A stretch of 64,000 nucleotides of DNA. Source: an uncultured Methanobacterium sp. (GTDB taxonomy: Archaea > Methanobacteriota > Methanobacteria > Methanobacteriales > Methanobacteriaceae). Positions 20,609 to 31,963 of this stretch are shown one piece after another. The translations under genes were made by a program, and so were the position numbers. The stretch spans positions 1,054,001-1,118,000 of the forward strand of contig NZ_OY762552.1 of assembly GCF_963666025.1 (NCBI RefSeq). Direction: 5' to 3'. Position 1 is the first letter of the stretch. Each line of letters starts with the position of its first letter. The notes under the pieces are model-generated. The model was not told where the DNA came from. It did not search any database and was given only the letters and a program-made list of their open reading frames with translations.

Positions 20609-20812
20609 TGTTATCACCGTTACATTCGATGTCAAATGATACTAAAAACATATTAATTATAAATGTTAATTCTCTGTTCTAATATAATAAATCTCCCTGT
20701 TTAATGATAATATTTATCTTTTTAATTTAAAATCAGTGCCGGTGGGACAAATAATTAAGATGAACCGTACGAATAAAGAAGGCAAAAATAAATTAGAATA
20801 TAGGAATAGGTG

Positions 20813-20860
20813 AAAATAAAAAAAAGGAGAAGATTCCATTAGATTTAGGGAATCTCCTCC
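20813..20860 (-). terminator. Terminator of cdc48
   Basis: On the minus strand a 12-bp stem with a single G-T pair, GGAGGAGATTCC (20849-20860) and GGAATCTTCTCC (20826-20837), closes an 11-nt loop and is followed at once by eight T. It lies 51 bp behind the cdc48 stop codon. Confidence 0.85.
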
Positions 20861-20911
20861 AGTTATGGGTTTTATGACTAATGTTTAGAGTTTAGGGTTA
20901 TGGTAGCTGTT

Positions 20912-23110
<2,199 letters not shown>

Positions 23111-23424
23111 GATAAATCCCCCTGTAAATTCTTTTACATCTTGAATGAATATAATTTATCTCTTAAAAAATAAATATAAATCGTTTTTGTATTTAGTTAA
23201 CTTATGTTACTTTAACATTGTAGATTCTAATATATAAAGGTTGCGGTTTAACATTCCATATCATTTTGTTGAAGTAACCCCCGAACCAATTAAGGTATCA
23301 ACTATCTCCAAAACTTATTAGGGTAATAAAAGACGCAAAGGCCCTATTAAACTACTTAAAGTATTAATTAATCTCAAAAACAAAAAATGTGAAAAACAAC
23401 GATTTAAATCATTAAAATACTGAA
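23111..23424 (-). promoter_or_regulatory. cdc48 promoter region and spacer
   Basis: The 314-bp gap to tyrA has no gene. On the minus strand two TATA-like boxes precede cdc48: TTTATATA (complement of 23231-23238), giving a leader of about 95 nt, and ATTTATATTT (near 23168-23178), closer to the gene. The rest is AT-rich. Confidence 0.5.
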
Positions 23425-24729
23425 TTAACGGATTTTAGCACCGAAACCAATTAATAAAGTTTCAACATTAACTCTCAGGGCGGAATCAATAACCTGGTAA
23501 GTTATGGTGATACTTTTCCATCCTTCGGGGATTTGTTTACCCTGGTAAACACCCGAAACCTGGGACTTTACCACTCCGTCTATTTTTTCTATGGAATTAG
23601 CAATTACCTCTGGTTTGGAACTTTCAGGAAATACAGCCGAAACATCAAATTCCTTCAGGGGAAGATTATGTATTTTCCACTCCTGAAGCTCTTCATGGCT
23701 GAGGACCTCCACATTAGACAGTTTTAGTTGTATGATTTTGTTCTTTTCATTTAAAGTCACAAAAACTGGTGTTAAATCTTTCAATATTCCGGTGTGAACC
23801 TTGCCGGAGTACATGTGTTTTAGGCCAACTTCCTGACCAACTGAATTTTTAAGAGTGCTCACCTCTGCATTCAGGGCAGATATGGCCTTATCAGATCTGC
23901 CCAGGGATGCTTCCAGATCATTCAGGTGCTTAGCTGCCGAACTCATTGCCTTAACAAAATCATCCTGATTTTCATCATCAATCATTAATTTGAGACTGGT
24001 GAATGTTTCCAGGAATGTTTCATGCACTTCGTGAATGTAACGGTTCTGTGTCTGTATGGAATAACAAAGGTAAGGATTTTGTGCAACTATCCTGGCTATC
24101 ATATCCAGCATGAGACTGTAAATAGGACTTGCGAACTTGCGAGACTCTTTAACATCAACTTGCATCTTTTCAATGGTGCTGGCAATTGAAATGTAGGCAA
24201 AATGGGTTAAACCCTGGACAATACTCATCATTCGATCGTGGAGCTCAGGAGATGTCTCCAATATACGTGCCTGTTCCGATTTTAAAAATTCAACCACTTT
24301 AGGATACCAGTATCCCTTTGTTTGAGGAGTTAAGACTATTACCTGTCCTTCCAGGGATCGTATCCTGGGGCCAAACATGGGGTGGGTGGGAAGCACTTCC
24401 ACCCCTTCAGGAACATGCTTTTCCATAATTTCTGAGGGTAACTCCTTGACAGAAGTTACATCAACTAGCAGTGATCCTTTCTGGAGGTAGGGAGCTACTT
24501 CTTCTATGGTTTGAGGTGTAACTTCAATGGGAACTGCCACTATCACTATCTTTGCCTGGGATGCTGCTTTTATATTGTCAGATGTGTATGATACTCCCAT
24601 TTTACTGGCCATATCCTTTCCCATCATTGAATTCCTGCCAGTTATGGTAACCTGACATCCTTTTCTCTGGAGAAAATCAGCTATCCAGTTTCCCAGTCCA
24701 CGGGTTCCGCCTATAACCGTTACCTGCAT
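23425..24729 (-). CDS. tyrA: Prephenate dehydrogenase with C-terminal FDX-ACB-like domain
   Basis: Catalyses the NAD(P)-dependent oxidative decarboxylation of prephenate for tyrosine. The N-terminal Rossmann part starts VTVIGGTRGLGNWIADFL; family residues appear in VDVTSVKE, LPTHPMFGPR (catalytic His) and IVQGLTHFAYIS. The 434-residue protein is about 150 residues longer than the catalytic core. Residues about 345-434 look like the ferredoxin-fold anticodon-binding (FDX-ACB) domain of phenylalanyl-tRNA synthetase beta: VFPESSKPEVIANSIEKI, SGVYQGKQIPEGWKSITI and a terminal GFGAKIR. That domain could sense an aromatic amino acid or bind RNA. Monocistronic, without a strong ribosome binding site. 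Confidence 0.9.
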   Translation of the reverse strand: MQVTVIGGTRGLGNWIADFLQRKGCQVTITGRNSMMGKDMASKMGVSYTSDNIKAASQAKIVIVAVPIEVTPQTIEEVAPYLQKGSLLVDVTSVKELPSEIMEKHVPEGVEVLPTHPMFGPRIRSLEGQVIVLTPQTKGYWYPKVVEFLKSEQARILETSPELHDRMMSIVQGLTHFAYISIASTIEKMQVDVKESRKFASPIYSLMLDMIARIVAQNPYLCYSIQTQNRYIHEVHETFLETFTSLKLMIDDENQDDFVKAMSSAAKHLNDLEASLGRSDKAISALNAEVSTLKNSVGQEVGLKHMYSGKVHTGILKDLTPVFVTLNEKNKIIQLKLSNVEVLSHEELQEWKIHNLPLKEFDVSAVFPESSKPEVIANSIEKIDGVVKSQVSGVYQGKQIPEGWKSITITYQVIDSALRVNVETLLIGFGAKIR

Positions 24730-24889
24730 AGAGTTATCTATTAGATAGAGGAGGATATTAAATTTTTCATATCACGGTGAATTCTTTTCACCTTAATGAT
24801 TATCTGTAATCTATGATTATCATGTATCCATGAATATCTTGTAATCCCTGTAGGAAAATCATGTAATCTCTGCAAATAACATTATTAAA

Positions 24890-25210
24890 CTAGATTTTCA
24901 GTGTTTCCACCTTTTCCTTACCTACATTTCCTGCCATAGAATCTAATGTCTCCATAAACTCCATGAGTCTGGGTTTTTGCATCACTTCTAAAAACATTTC
25001 CAGCTGGATTTTCTGCTGTATGAATATACCTCTACGTTTAATGGGTCGTCCAAACTCATCTAATGTGTTTATCTCAACCATTATACTCTCCTGATCACCT
25101 CTGGTAGGAGCCTTGATTAGAAATACACCATCTAAGGACGTTGGTACTCGCTGCCACGGTTTAACATTTTCCAGGGTTTCTTTTATCTTACTTTCTAGCT
25201 GGTTGTCCAT
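24890..25210 (-). CDS. Small conserved-looking protein of unknown function
   Basis: A 106-residue soluble protein that I do not recognise. It is mixed alpha/beta: an N-terminal helix (MDNQLESKIKETLENVK), a central strand-rich part (GVFLIKAPTRGDQESIMVEINTLD, FGRPIKRRGIFI) and a C-terminal helical part (LEMFLEVMQKPRLMEFMETL). ATG 25210 is chosen because GGTGAT lies just upstream; a GTG four codons earlier is less likely. It sits between tyrA and the divergent pelota gene. It has no cysteine or membrane segment. Confidence 0.7.
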   Translation of the reverse strand: MDNQLESKIKETLENVKPWQRVPTSLDGVFLIKAPTRGDQESIMVEINTLDEFGRPIKRRGIFIQQKIQLEMFLEVMQKPRLMEFMETLDSMAGNVGKEKVETLKI

Positions 25211-25297
25211 TATAATCACCACAACAAGAATATGTAATACATTTTATATATAAGTTATGATTAAAGGAACAAAACTTATGAGTTAGATGCAAGAAAT

Positions 25298-25335
25298 TAA
25301 GGGATGTTGAAAAAAGTAAGAGATGTTGAAAAAAG
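25298..25335. repeat. Tandem duplication of 19 bp
   Basis: Units TAAGGGATGTTGAAAAAAG (25298-25316) and TAAGAGATGTTGAAAAAAG (25317-25335), one mismatch, in the divergent spacer before pelA. Confidence 0.9.
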
Positions 25336-25501
25336 ATTTAAAGATAAATTACGGAAAATATACGGGTAAAAACATCTAAAGTTATTTCACTCGATTAATT
25401 AGAATCAAATTAGATAATTCCAAATTAATTTTAAATCCAAATAATTCTAAAAATTCATCAAAAAATCTACAAATCCATATAATTCAAAAAAAGGTACTAA
25501 A

Positions 25502-26563
25502 ATGCGTATAGTTCACCAGGATTCAAAAAGAGGAATTATTGAGTTATTTCCCGAAACTCTGGATGATCTCTGGCACCTTTCCCATCTCATAGAACCTGGA
25601 GATCTGGTTTCCTCCCGAACAACCCGCCGTATACAGGACACCACTGGAGAACGCCTTCGCAGTGACCGTGGCATTAAAAAAACGTTTTTCATGGGAATAA
25701 GAGTGGAAAGCATTAATTTTCACAAATACACAGGAAAACTACGGGCAAAAGGGGTTATTGAAAAGGGACCGGAAGATCTGGTTTCACTGGGATCCCACCA
25801 CACCCTGGATTTGAAGCTCAATAATTCCGTGAAGATACAAAAGGAAAGATGGTCCCGCTGGCACCGAAAACGGATTAAAGAAGCCATAGAAGCCTCCAAA
25901 ATACCAAAAGCTCTGGTTGTGGTAATCGAAGATGACAATGCAGATATGGGTATCCTGCGCCAGTACGGGGTTGAATATTACGGACCGATTATTGGAGGAA
26001 TTTCTGGGAAGAGAATGGTCCAAAAAAACCGTCAACAGGTAATTAACAATTTCTACGAAGAGATTGTAAGTACCATTAAAAAATTCGAAGGAATTGAGGG
26101 GATGGTGATTGCTGGACCCGGTTTTGGTAAAAATGATTTCTACCAGTTTATAAGCCAGAAATATCAGGATATTGCCCGAATCTCCCGATTGGAAAGCACC
26201 GGTGCAGGAGGCAGATCAGGGATTCATGAGGTGCTGCAGAAGGGCATCCTGGAGGAGATGGCCACTGAAGGCCGTATAGCTCAGGAAATACGACTGATGG
26301 CTCGTGTTCTGGAGGAAATTGGGAAAACTTCCAACCTGGTAACTTATGGTAAAAATGAAGTTAAAACTGCTGCAGAAGCAGGGGCCGTGGAAGAGTTACT
26401 GGTTATAGATGAGCTACTCCGGGAACAAGATGTAGAAAAGATCATGGACCTCGTTGAAAACCTGGGGGGCAAGGTTATGGTCTTAAGCAGTGAGCACGAT
26501 GGTGGTAAACAACTCAATGCCCTAGGTGGAGTGGCTGCTTTATTACGTTATGCATTGAAATAA
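25502..26563 (+). CDS. pelA: Pelota (Dom34) mRNA surveillance/ribosome rescue factor
   Basis: Recognises stalled ribosomes and acts with ABCE1 in subunit splitting. The 353-residue protein has the N-terminal Sm-like domain (MRIVHQDSKRGIIELFPETLDDLWHL in two blocks, residues 1-130), a central eRF1-like domain 2 without a GGQ motif, as expected for pelota, and the C-terminal domain 3 (VTYGKNEVKTAAEAGAVEELLVID). GPGFGKNDF in the middle is typical. It is preceded by an AAGG site and followed after 61 bp by the MraY-like gene on the same strand. Confidence 0.95.
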   Translation: MRIVHQDSKRGIIELFPETLDDLWHLSHLIEPGDLVSSRTTRRIQDTTGERLRSDRGIKKTFFMGIRVESINFHKYTGKLRAKGVIEKGPEDLVSLGSHHTLDLKLNNSVKIQKERWSRWHRKRIKEAIEASKIPKALVVVIEDDNADMGILRQYGVEYYGPIIGGISGKRMVQKNRQQVINNFYEEIVSTIKKFEGIEGMVIAGPGFGKNDFYQFISQKYQDIARISRLESTGAGGRSGIHEVLQKGILEEMATEGRIAQEIRLMARVLEEIGKTSNLVTYGKNEVKTAAEAGAVEELLVIDELLREQDVEKIMDLVENLGGKVMVLSSEHDGGKQLNALGGVAALLRYALK

Positions 26564-26583
26564 AGTAGTAATCCATTTGATAA

Positions 26584-26619
26584 ACTGAGGAAGAGAAATA
26601 GACTGAGGAAGAGAAATAG
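26584..26619. repeat. Perfect tandem duplication of 18 bp
   Basis: ACTGAGGAAGAGAAATAG at 26584-26601 and 26602-26619, between pelA and the MraY-like gene; the second copy ends five bases before the start codon, so it forms the translation initiation region. Confidence 0.95.
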
Positions 26620-26624
26620 ATTTA

Positions 26625-27560
26625 ATGGAGATTCAAATGTACATCAATGGAATGAATTCTGATATTATCCTGCTCTTAACCGCTTTTGTTTTATCGGTTA
26701 TTTTAACCTTCATCTTCCAGAAATTGTTCGCCAGTTTAGGGGGCAACCTTTACACTTCCATTCGCGGGGGAACACCCCGTGCTGTTGGGATCGCACCGTT
26801 TTTAGTTCTTTTACTATTTTTCCCCTCTCCTGGAAACTATTTAATAGGATTAATAGGAATATTTGCATTTTTAGATGATATAATCGGCCGTAAGAAAATC
26901 AAACAACTTCCATTTGAATTCGGTCAGCTTTCCAGAGGCATAGGGATGCTCATGGTTATGGTAGTGGGATATTTCTATTTTGGCCCCGTATCGATCCTCA
27001 TTGCATTGATGATTCAGCCCATGAACATTGCAGATATGCAACCTGGAACTGCATCAACAACTGTGATTATAATGAGTCTGATTATGGCAATTCTCCTTTA
27101 CTTCACCACCGGTAATCCCTACTCTTCCGCCCTGATTATACTGGTGACCTGTCTGGGATATGCTCCCCTGGACTATCAGGGAAAGATAATGATGGGCGAA
27201 GTTGGAAATCACTCATTTGGTGTTGGTCTGGGAATTACATACACCCTGCTGGCAAGTAACATAGCGAATTTCCATAACTGGGGAACAGGCGGAGTTTTTC
27301 TAGTAGTGCTGGTACTTTTAATAATCACTGCATTACTTATCGCATTCCTGAGACGAAAAAATCTTAAGAATTTCATAGAAAAAAACCTTGAAATCCCTAA
27401 CCCACGATACGGTGATTTATTGATGGATGTTCTAACTGGTGGTGGTTTGGGGGATCTTCTTCGTAGACTCTTATTGAGAAAACAGACTATAACAATAAAA
27501 AATAGGTTTTTAATTTTCTTAGGTCTGAGAAGGCTGTTTTATAATCCTCATTCTATTTAA
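26625..27560 (+). CDS. MraY/WecA-like phospho-sugar transferase, probable pseudomurein biosynthesis
   Basis: A 311-residue polytopic membrane protein of the polyprenyl-phosphate sugar-1-phosphate transferase superfamily. About nine to ten hydrophobic segments are visible. Family motifs appear in order: RGGTPRAVGIAPF, FAFLDDIIGRKK (Asp-Asp for Mg2+), PMNIADMQPGTAST (Asn-Asp motif) and MMGEVGNHSFGVGLGITY. In Methanobacteriales the wall is pseudomurein, so a lipid-linked precursor role is likely, at the inner membrane face. The cytosolic His-rich motif of bacterial MraY is not evident. It follows pelA; a C-terminal basic tail (RRKNLKNF...LLRRLLLRK) faces the cytosol. Confidence 0.8.
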   Translation: MEIQMYINGMNSDIILLLTAFVLSVILTFIFQKLFASLGGNLYTSIRGGTPRAVGIAPFLVLLLFFPSPGNYLIGLIGIFAFLDDIIGRKKIKQLPFEFGQLSRGIGMLMVMVVGYFYFGPVSILIALMIQPMNIADMQPGTASTTVIIMSLIMAILLYFTTGNPYSSALIILVTCLGYAPLDYQGKIMMGEVGNHSFGVGLGITYTLLASNIANFHNWGTGGVFLVVLVLLIITALLIAFLRRKNLKNFIEKNLEIPNPRYGDLLMDVLTGGGLGDLLRRLLLRKQTITIKNRFLIFLGLRRLFYNPHSI

Positions 27561-28079
27561 ATATGGAATTTGTTTGAATTTTATATTACCCCACAATTTC
27601 TTTGAAAATTTTATATCAAAAACCCCTAAAAACACACCTCCGGCATGTGTTTAATTTCATATAATCACGTGAAATATTATATCGTTATATTATTTTCAAA
27701 AATTACATTTTTATCTTTTTAAATTCCAGCAAATTGCTCAAAAATTAAAATAAAAGATTAATTTGGCCAACTATTATTTTTTCTTAAGATAAAAACATGT
27801 TCAGCTTGTTAAAAGATGTTTTTTTACAGGACCATTTACCATTGTGACTATACTCACTATTTGTTGTGATAGTAATCACTAAAATAATTTAGAAAGCTTT
27901 TAATGATGCCAATAACAAAATTAATCTGAGAAAACAATGTTGCCATTCTGATTCAATTCAGACATAAATTGTTTTCAAACAACATGCAAAATTAATGTAA
28001 ACAAGCATGTTTAGGATGTAAACAATGTTAGAAAACGCATTAAATTTTAAGCGTATAAAAATACAAAGGAGGTGAAAAC
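27561..28079. other. Long spacer upstream of the adhesin-like gene, rich in inverted repeats
   Basis: No gene seen. Inverted repeats are AAACACA/TGTGTTT (27630-27636, 27646-27652; possible terminator of the previous gene), GTGAT-AGTA-ATCAC (27866-27879), TCTGA-N6-TCAGA (27947-27962) and AACATGC/GCATGTT (27981-27987, 28005-28011). ATGTAAACAA occurs twice about 21 bp apart near 27995 and 28016. These could be operators for phase- or condition-dependent surface protein expression. The gene has a very strong AGGAGGTGA site at 28067-28075. Confidence 0.5.
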
Positions 28080-31000
28080 GTGAACAAAAAAACAAGTTTA
28101 CTTCTTTTAGTAGTGGTATTCTCACTGGTAGCTGCAGGAGCGGTTTCAGCAGCTGATGAATCAACTGATGGATCATCCCCCACCACGTCAACAGATTTGA
28201 ATGAAAGCAACACAACCAACAACTCTTCTTCAACTTTACCCGACCCTAAACTTTACGATTATAATGGAAACCTGGTAGGTTCCTATGCTACAATCCAGCA
28301 AGCATATAACAACGCTGCAACTGGTACCAGTACACAGATGTATACAATAGAACTGGAAGAAAATGGAATATTCACGCTAACTGACTTTACAATCGCCAAG
28401 AACCTCATTTTCACTGTGGCTAATGGTGGAACTGCAACTATTCAAGGCTCTAACAATAGATTAATCTACATTCAATCTGGTTACACAGTCTACTTCTACA
28501 ACATCACCTTCCAAAATGGTCATGCCTCGGATGGAACCACATTACACCCTGACGGATACAATGGTGGAGCCATATACAACGAAGGCACATTGTACCTTAC
28601 AAATTGTGTCCTGAGAAACAACCAGGCAGGTGATGGTGGTGCCTGGGATTATGGGGGCATTGGTGGTGATGGTGGAGCAATCTACAACACCGGAACTGCA
28701 ACCATAACCGACTGTGAGATCTACAATAACCGAGCTGGTGATGGTTCGGATGGAGTTCCTATCACTCATTCCAATGGTTTCCAGGGAGGTAACGGTGGAG
28801 CAATTTACAGTACCGGAACCCTCACTATAATCAACAGCGAAATGTACAATAACCTTGCCGGGAACGGTGGAAACGGTGTAATATTAGGTGATGGAGGTAA
28901 CGGTGGTAATGGTGGAGCAATCTACAACACCGCAACCATGACCATAACTGCTAGTGACATTCATAGAAACTTTGCTGGTGATGCTGGCGCCGGTGGTTAC
29001 CAAGTAATCATTGGAGGTACCGGTGGAACTGGTGGAAACGGTGGAGCAATCTACAACACCGGAACTACAACCATAACTGATTCCCAAATCAACGAAAACA
29101 CCGCTGGAGACGGTGGTAGTGGAGCTGATGGAAGTGATGGATTATTAAGCAATGGTTACACCGGACACAATGGAGGTGTTGGTGGTTCTGGTGGAGCAAT
29201 CTACAACACCAACCACATGGAAATCTACGGAACCGAAATCTCCGACAATGAAGCTGGTAACGGTGGAGAAGGTGGAAACGGTGGAAACTCCGGTGAACTG
29301 GGAACAGTACCATACACTGGTGGAAACGGTGGTCAGGGAGGTGCCGGTGGAAACGGTGGTGGAGTCTTCAACTCCAACTATTTACTCATCAATGAATCCA
29401 CAGTAACATCCAACCGAAGTGGAAACGGTGGTACTGGTGGAAACGGTGGTCAGGGTAGTGACCGATGGCGTTATTGGTCTGTTATTGAATGGCGCTGGAT
29501 ATACGTTTCCTCAGGTAACGGTGGAAACGGTGGAAACGGTGGAAACTCCGGTTTTGGAGCCGGTATCTACCACAGTGGAACTTACTTAAGCGTTACCAGT
29601 AACAACCTGACTGACAACCAGATCGGCACTCCCGGTACTGGGGGAGCCAGAGGTTTAAAAGGAACTGGAAACGGTGGTTCTAATGGAAATGCAGGTGCTG
29701 CTGGAAATAATGGTGCCGGTGGTGCAATTTACGCAGCAACTGCAGTTACCTCATCTGTAAACTACAACCGAATCCTGAACAACACCTTACCCGATATTGC
29801 AAGTAATGGTGTAAATGTCAACGCTGAAAACAACTGGTGGGGAACCAACTTCGAAGGTAGCAGCCCATTAAATGCTGGAAGAGTATCATCCGCAATGGTG
29901 GACGCTGATCCATGGGTTATATTACGCCTGATTGTACCTACTCATATCTACAATGGTATTCCAGTACAGTTCATAGGTGACCTTACCCTGAACAGTGATG
30001 GTAACCCGGTTGGTGGATACATCCCTAATGGTGTCGAAGCTAACTTTACTGCAACCAGGGGAACTATAATCACACCACAGTACACCCTAAATGGACAAGC
30101 TCCTACTACTTACTCTCCAACTTCTTCAGGACCCGCTACATTCACTGTCAAGGTGGATAATCAAATTGTAACCGTTAACCAGAACGTAGAACCGCGGGCA
30201 GTTTTAGATTTCACCAAGTCAGTGTCTGACAGCACTCCTAACTACGGTGATCTGATTCATTTCATAATTACTGTACAGAACAATGGTCCTGATGTAACCG
30301 ATGTTAATGTCTCGGACCTTCTTCCTGCAGGCCTGGTTTACCAGTCCCACACACTCAATGCAGGAACCTATGATCACACAACTGGACTGTGGAGTATAAG
30401 CGGTTTATCAACTACAGGCGGAGTTTATCTGGACATCATTGCTCTGGTCAATGCTACTGGGTTCTTCAACAACACAGCAACATTAACTCAGAGTGTATAT
30501 CCACAGGATGCTGTAAACAGGAGCGCCACCCTTAACGTGGACCCTGCTGCAATAATCTCTGTGACCAAAACCGACAACACTGTGAACCATCAGGCTAATG
30601 TAGATGATACTGTGACTTTCACCATCACCGTTCACAATGCCGGCCCAGATAACGCCACCAACATAATCATAACCGACACACTACCAACGGGTCTTGACTT
30701 CATATCTGCCAGTGATGGTGGAACATACAACACCCTAACCCGGACCATAACCTGGACCGCATTCAACCTCAACTACGGAGCACCTGATGTTACAAGAACC
30801 TTCGTTACCACTGTAAATGCACTCATGGCAGGTAACGCAACCGGTATAACCAACACCGCAAACGTGACCTTCACTGAATACCCATTTACTGCAAACGGAA
30901 CCGACACACCAATCTACGTACCCTTAGCCAACATAACAATAACCAAAACCGACAACACTGTGAACCATCAGGCTAATGTAGATGATACTGTGACTTTCAC

Positions 31001-31796
31001 CATCACCGTTCACAATGCCGGCCCAGATAACGCCACCAACATAATCATAACCGACACACTACCAACGGGTCTTGACTTCATATCTGCCAGTGATGGTGGA
31101 ACATACAACACCCTAACCCGGACCATAACCTGGACCGCATTCAACCTCAACTACGGAGCACCTGATGTTACAAGAACCTTCGTTACCACTGTAAATGCAC
31201 TCATGGCAGGTAACGCAACCGGTATAACCAACACCGCAAACGTGACCTTCACTGAATACCCATTTACTGCAAACGGAACCGACACATCCATTTACGTGCC
31301 TTTAGCTGATGTCTATATCCATAGCTCGGCCAGTAACAACAACCCTTATGTGGGTGACACCATAACTCTCACCTTTAAGGTGGGTAACAATGGACCAGAC
31401 ACTGCCCGGAATGTGGTATTTACTTTACCTATTCCAGCAGGTATGGAATACGTGGATGTGCTCTTTGTGGACCAGGGAACAGTTACCTACGACCCGGTAA
31501 GCAGAACCATAACATGGACACTGGGAGATGTGGTGGTAGGAGATCCTACCTTACAGATTAGGGTTAAAGTACTCAGTGCTGGAAACTTTGTTTTCGCACC
31601 AAGTCTTACAACCGATACCTATGACCCTAACCTCAACAGCAACATCCAGACAGTGACCATAAATGCACAGACAGTTCCAGAAGAAGTAGTAAGCGGTCAA
31701 ACCGTGGGAATGCAAACCACTGGCGCACCAATAGCACAACTTTTACTAGCTGTGTTAATGGTTTTAGGTGGATTTTTACTGCCAAAACGTAAATAA
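28080..31796 (+). CDS. Adhesin-like surface protein, beta-helix plus DUF11 repeats
   Basis: A 1238-residue secreted protein starting at GTG. Residues 1-25 are a signal peptide (basic MNKK, hydrophobic core, VSAAD cleavage site). Residues about 60-620 form a parallel beta-helix with repeated GGAIYNTGTxTIT rungs linked by Gly/Asn-rich GGNGGNGG loops. Residues about 690-1195 contain four DUF11-type Ig-like repeats (NxGPDxAxNVxxxDxLPxGL); repeats two and three (829-943, 955-1069) are identical. A C-terminal hydrophobic helix AQLLLAVLMVLGGFLLP ends in KRK, after GMQTTG, as an anchor. Probable role in cell-cell or host/surface contact. Monocistronic, closed by a strong terminator. Confidence 0.9.
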   Translation: MNKKTSLLLLVVVFSLVAAGAVSAADESTDGSSPTTSTDLNESNTTNNSSSTLPDPKLYDYNGNLVGSYATIQQAYNNAATGTSTQMYTIELEENGIFTLTDFTIAKNLIFTVANGGTATIQGSNNRLIYIQSGYTVYFYNITFQNGHASDGTTLHPDGYNGGAIYNEGTLYLTNCVLRNNQAGDGGAWDYGGIGGDGGAIYNTGTATITDCEIYNNRAGDGSDGVPITHSNGFQGGNGGAIYSTGTLTIINSEMYNNLAGNGGNGVILGDGGNGGNGGAIYNTATMTITASDIHRNFAGDAGAGGYQVIIGGTGGTGGNGGAIYNTGTTTITDSQINENTAGDGGSGADGSDGLLSNGYTGHNGGVGGSGGAIYNTNHMEIYGTEISDNEAGNGGEGGNGGNSGELGTVPYTGGNGGQGGAGGNGGGVFNSNYLLINESTVTSNRSGNGGTGGNGGQGSDRWRYWSVIEWRWIYVSSGNGGNGGNGGNSGFGAGIYHSGTYLSVTSNNLTDNQIGTPGTGGARGLKGTGNGGSNGNAGAAGNNGAGGAIYAATAVTSSVNYNRILNNTLPDIASNGVNVNAENNWWGTNFEGSSPLNAGRVSSAMVDADPWVILRLIVPTHIYNGIPVQFIGDLTLNSDGNPVGGYIPNGVEANFTATRGTIITPQYTLNGQAPTTYSPTSSGPATFTVKVDNQIVTVNQNVEPRAVLDFTKSVSDSTPNYGDLIHFIITVQNNGPDVTDVNVSDLLPAGLVYQSHTLNAGTYDHTTGLWSISGLSTTGGVYLDIIALVNATGFFNNTATLTQSVYPQDAVNRSATLNVDPAAIISVTKTDNTVNHQANVDDTVTFTITVHNAGPDNATNIIITDTLPTGLDFISASDGGTYNTLTRTITWTAFNLNYGAPDVTRTFVTTVNALMAGNATGITNTANVTFTEYPFTANGTDTPIYVPLANITITKTDNTVNHQANVDDTVTFTITVHNAGPDNATNIIITDTLPTGLDFISASDGGTYNTLTRTITWTAFNLNYGAPDVTRTFVTTVNALMAGNATGITNTANVTFTEYPFTANGTDTSIYVPLADVYIHSSASNNNPYVGDTITLTFKVGNNGPDTARNVVFTLPIPAGMEYVDVLFVDQGTVTYDPVSRTITWTLGDVVVGDPTLQIRVKVLSAGNFVFAPSLTTDTYDPNLNSNIQTVTINAQTVPEEVVSGQTVGMQTTGAPIAQLLLAVLMVLGGFLLPKRK
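30564..31286 (+). repeat. 345-bp perfect direct repeat inside the adhesin-like gene
   Basis: Positions 30564-30908 and 30942-31286 are identical, offset 378 bp (126 codons); flanking bases differ. Each copy encodes one DUF11 repeat. Complete identity at silent sites shows a recent duplication or gene conversion. Confidence 0.95.
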
Positions 31797-31817
31797 AATA
31801 AACAAAATACCAAATTT

Positions 31818-31853
31818 GGGATATAACCATATCCCATTCCCTTATTTTTTTTT
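31818..31853 (+). terminator. Terminator of the adhesin-like gene
   Basis: Perfect 7-bp stem GGGATAT-AACC-ATATCCC (31818-31835) followed by a T-rich tract of about 12 bases. Confidence 0.85.
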
Positions 31854-31927
31854 AGATTAACTAAATCAGTATGCTATTTAAAATTCGATTTCTATTTAAA
31901 AACCAAGTTCTATTTTAACAATATAAA

Positions 31928-31963
31928 AAAATAAAGGATTTGGATAAAATAAAGGATTTGGAT
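31928..31963. repeat. Perfect tandem duplication of 18 bp
   Basis: AAAATAAAGGATTTGGAT at 31928-31945 and 31946-31963; the second copy touches the stop codon of the ABC permease gene on the minus strand. Confidence 0.95.

Noticed and set aside
27958..28233. A minus-strand frame over the adhesin leader and signal peptide
   Set aside because: It is complementary to the signal peptide region of a gene with an excellent ribosome binding site; sequence is low complexity.
28560..29750. Gly/Asn-rich repeats as a possible CRISPR or minisatellite array
   Set aside because: They are in-frame codons of beta-helix rungs with variable length and sequence; there are no constant repeats with unique spacers.
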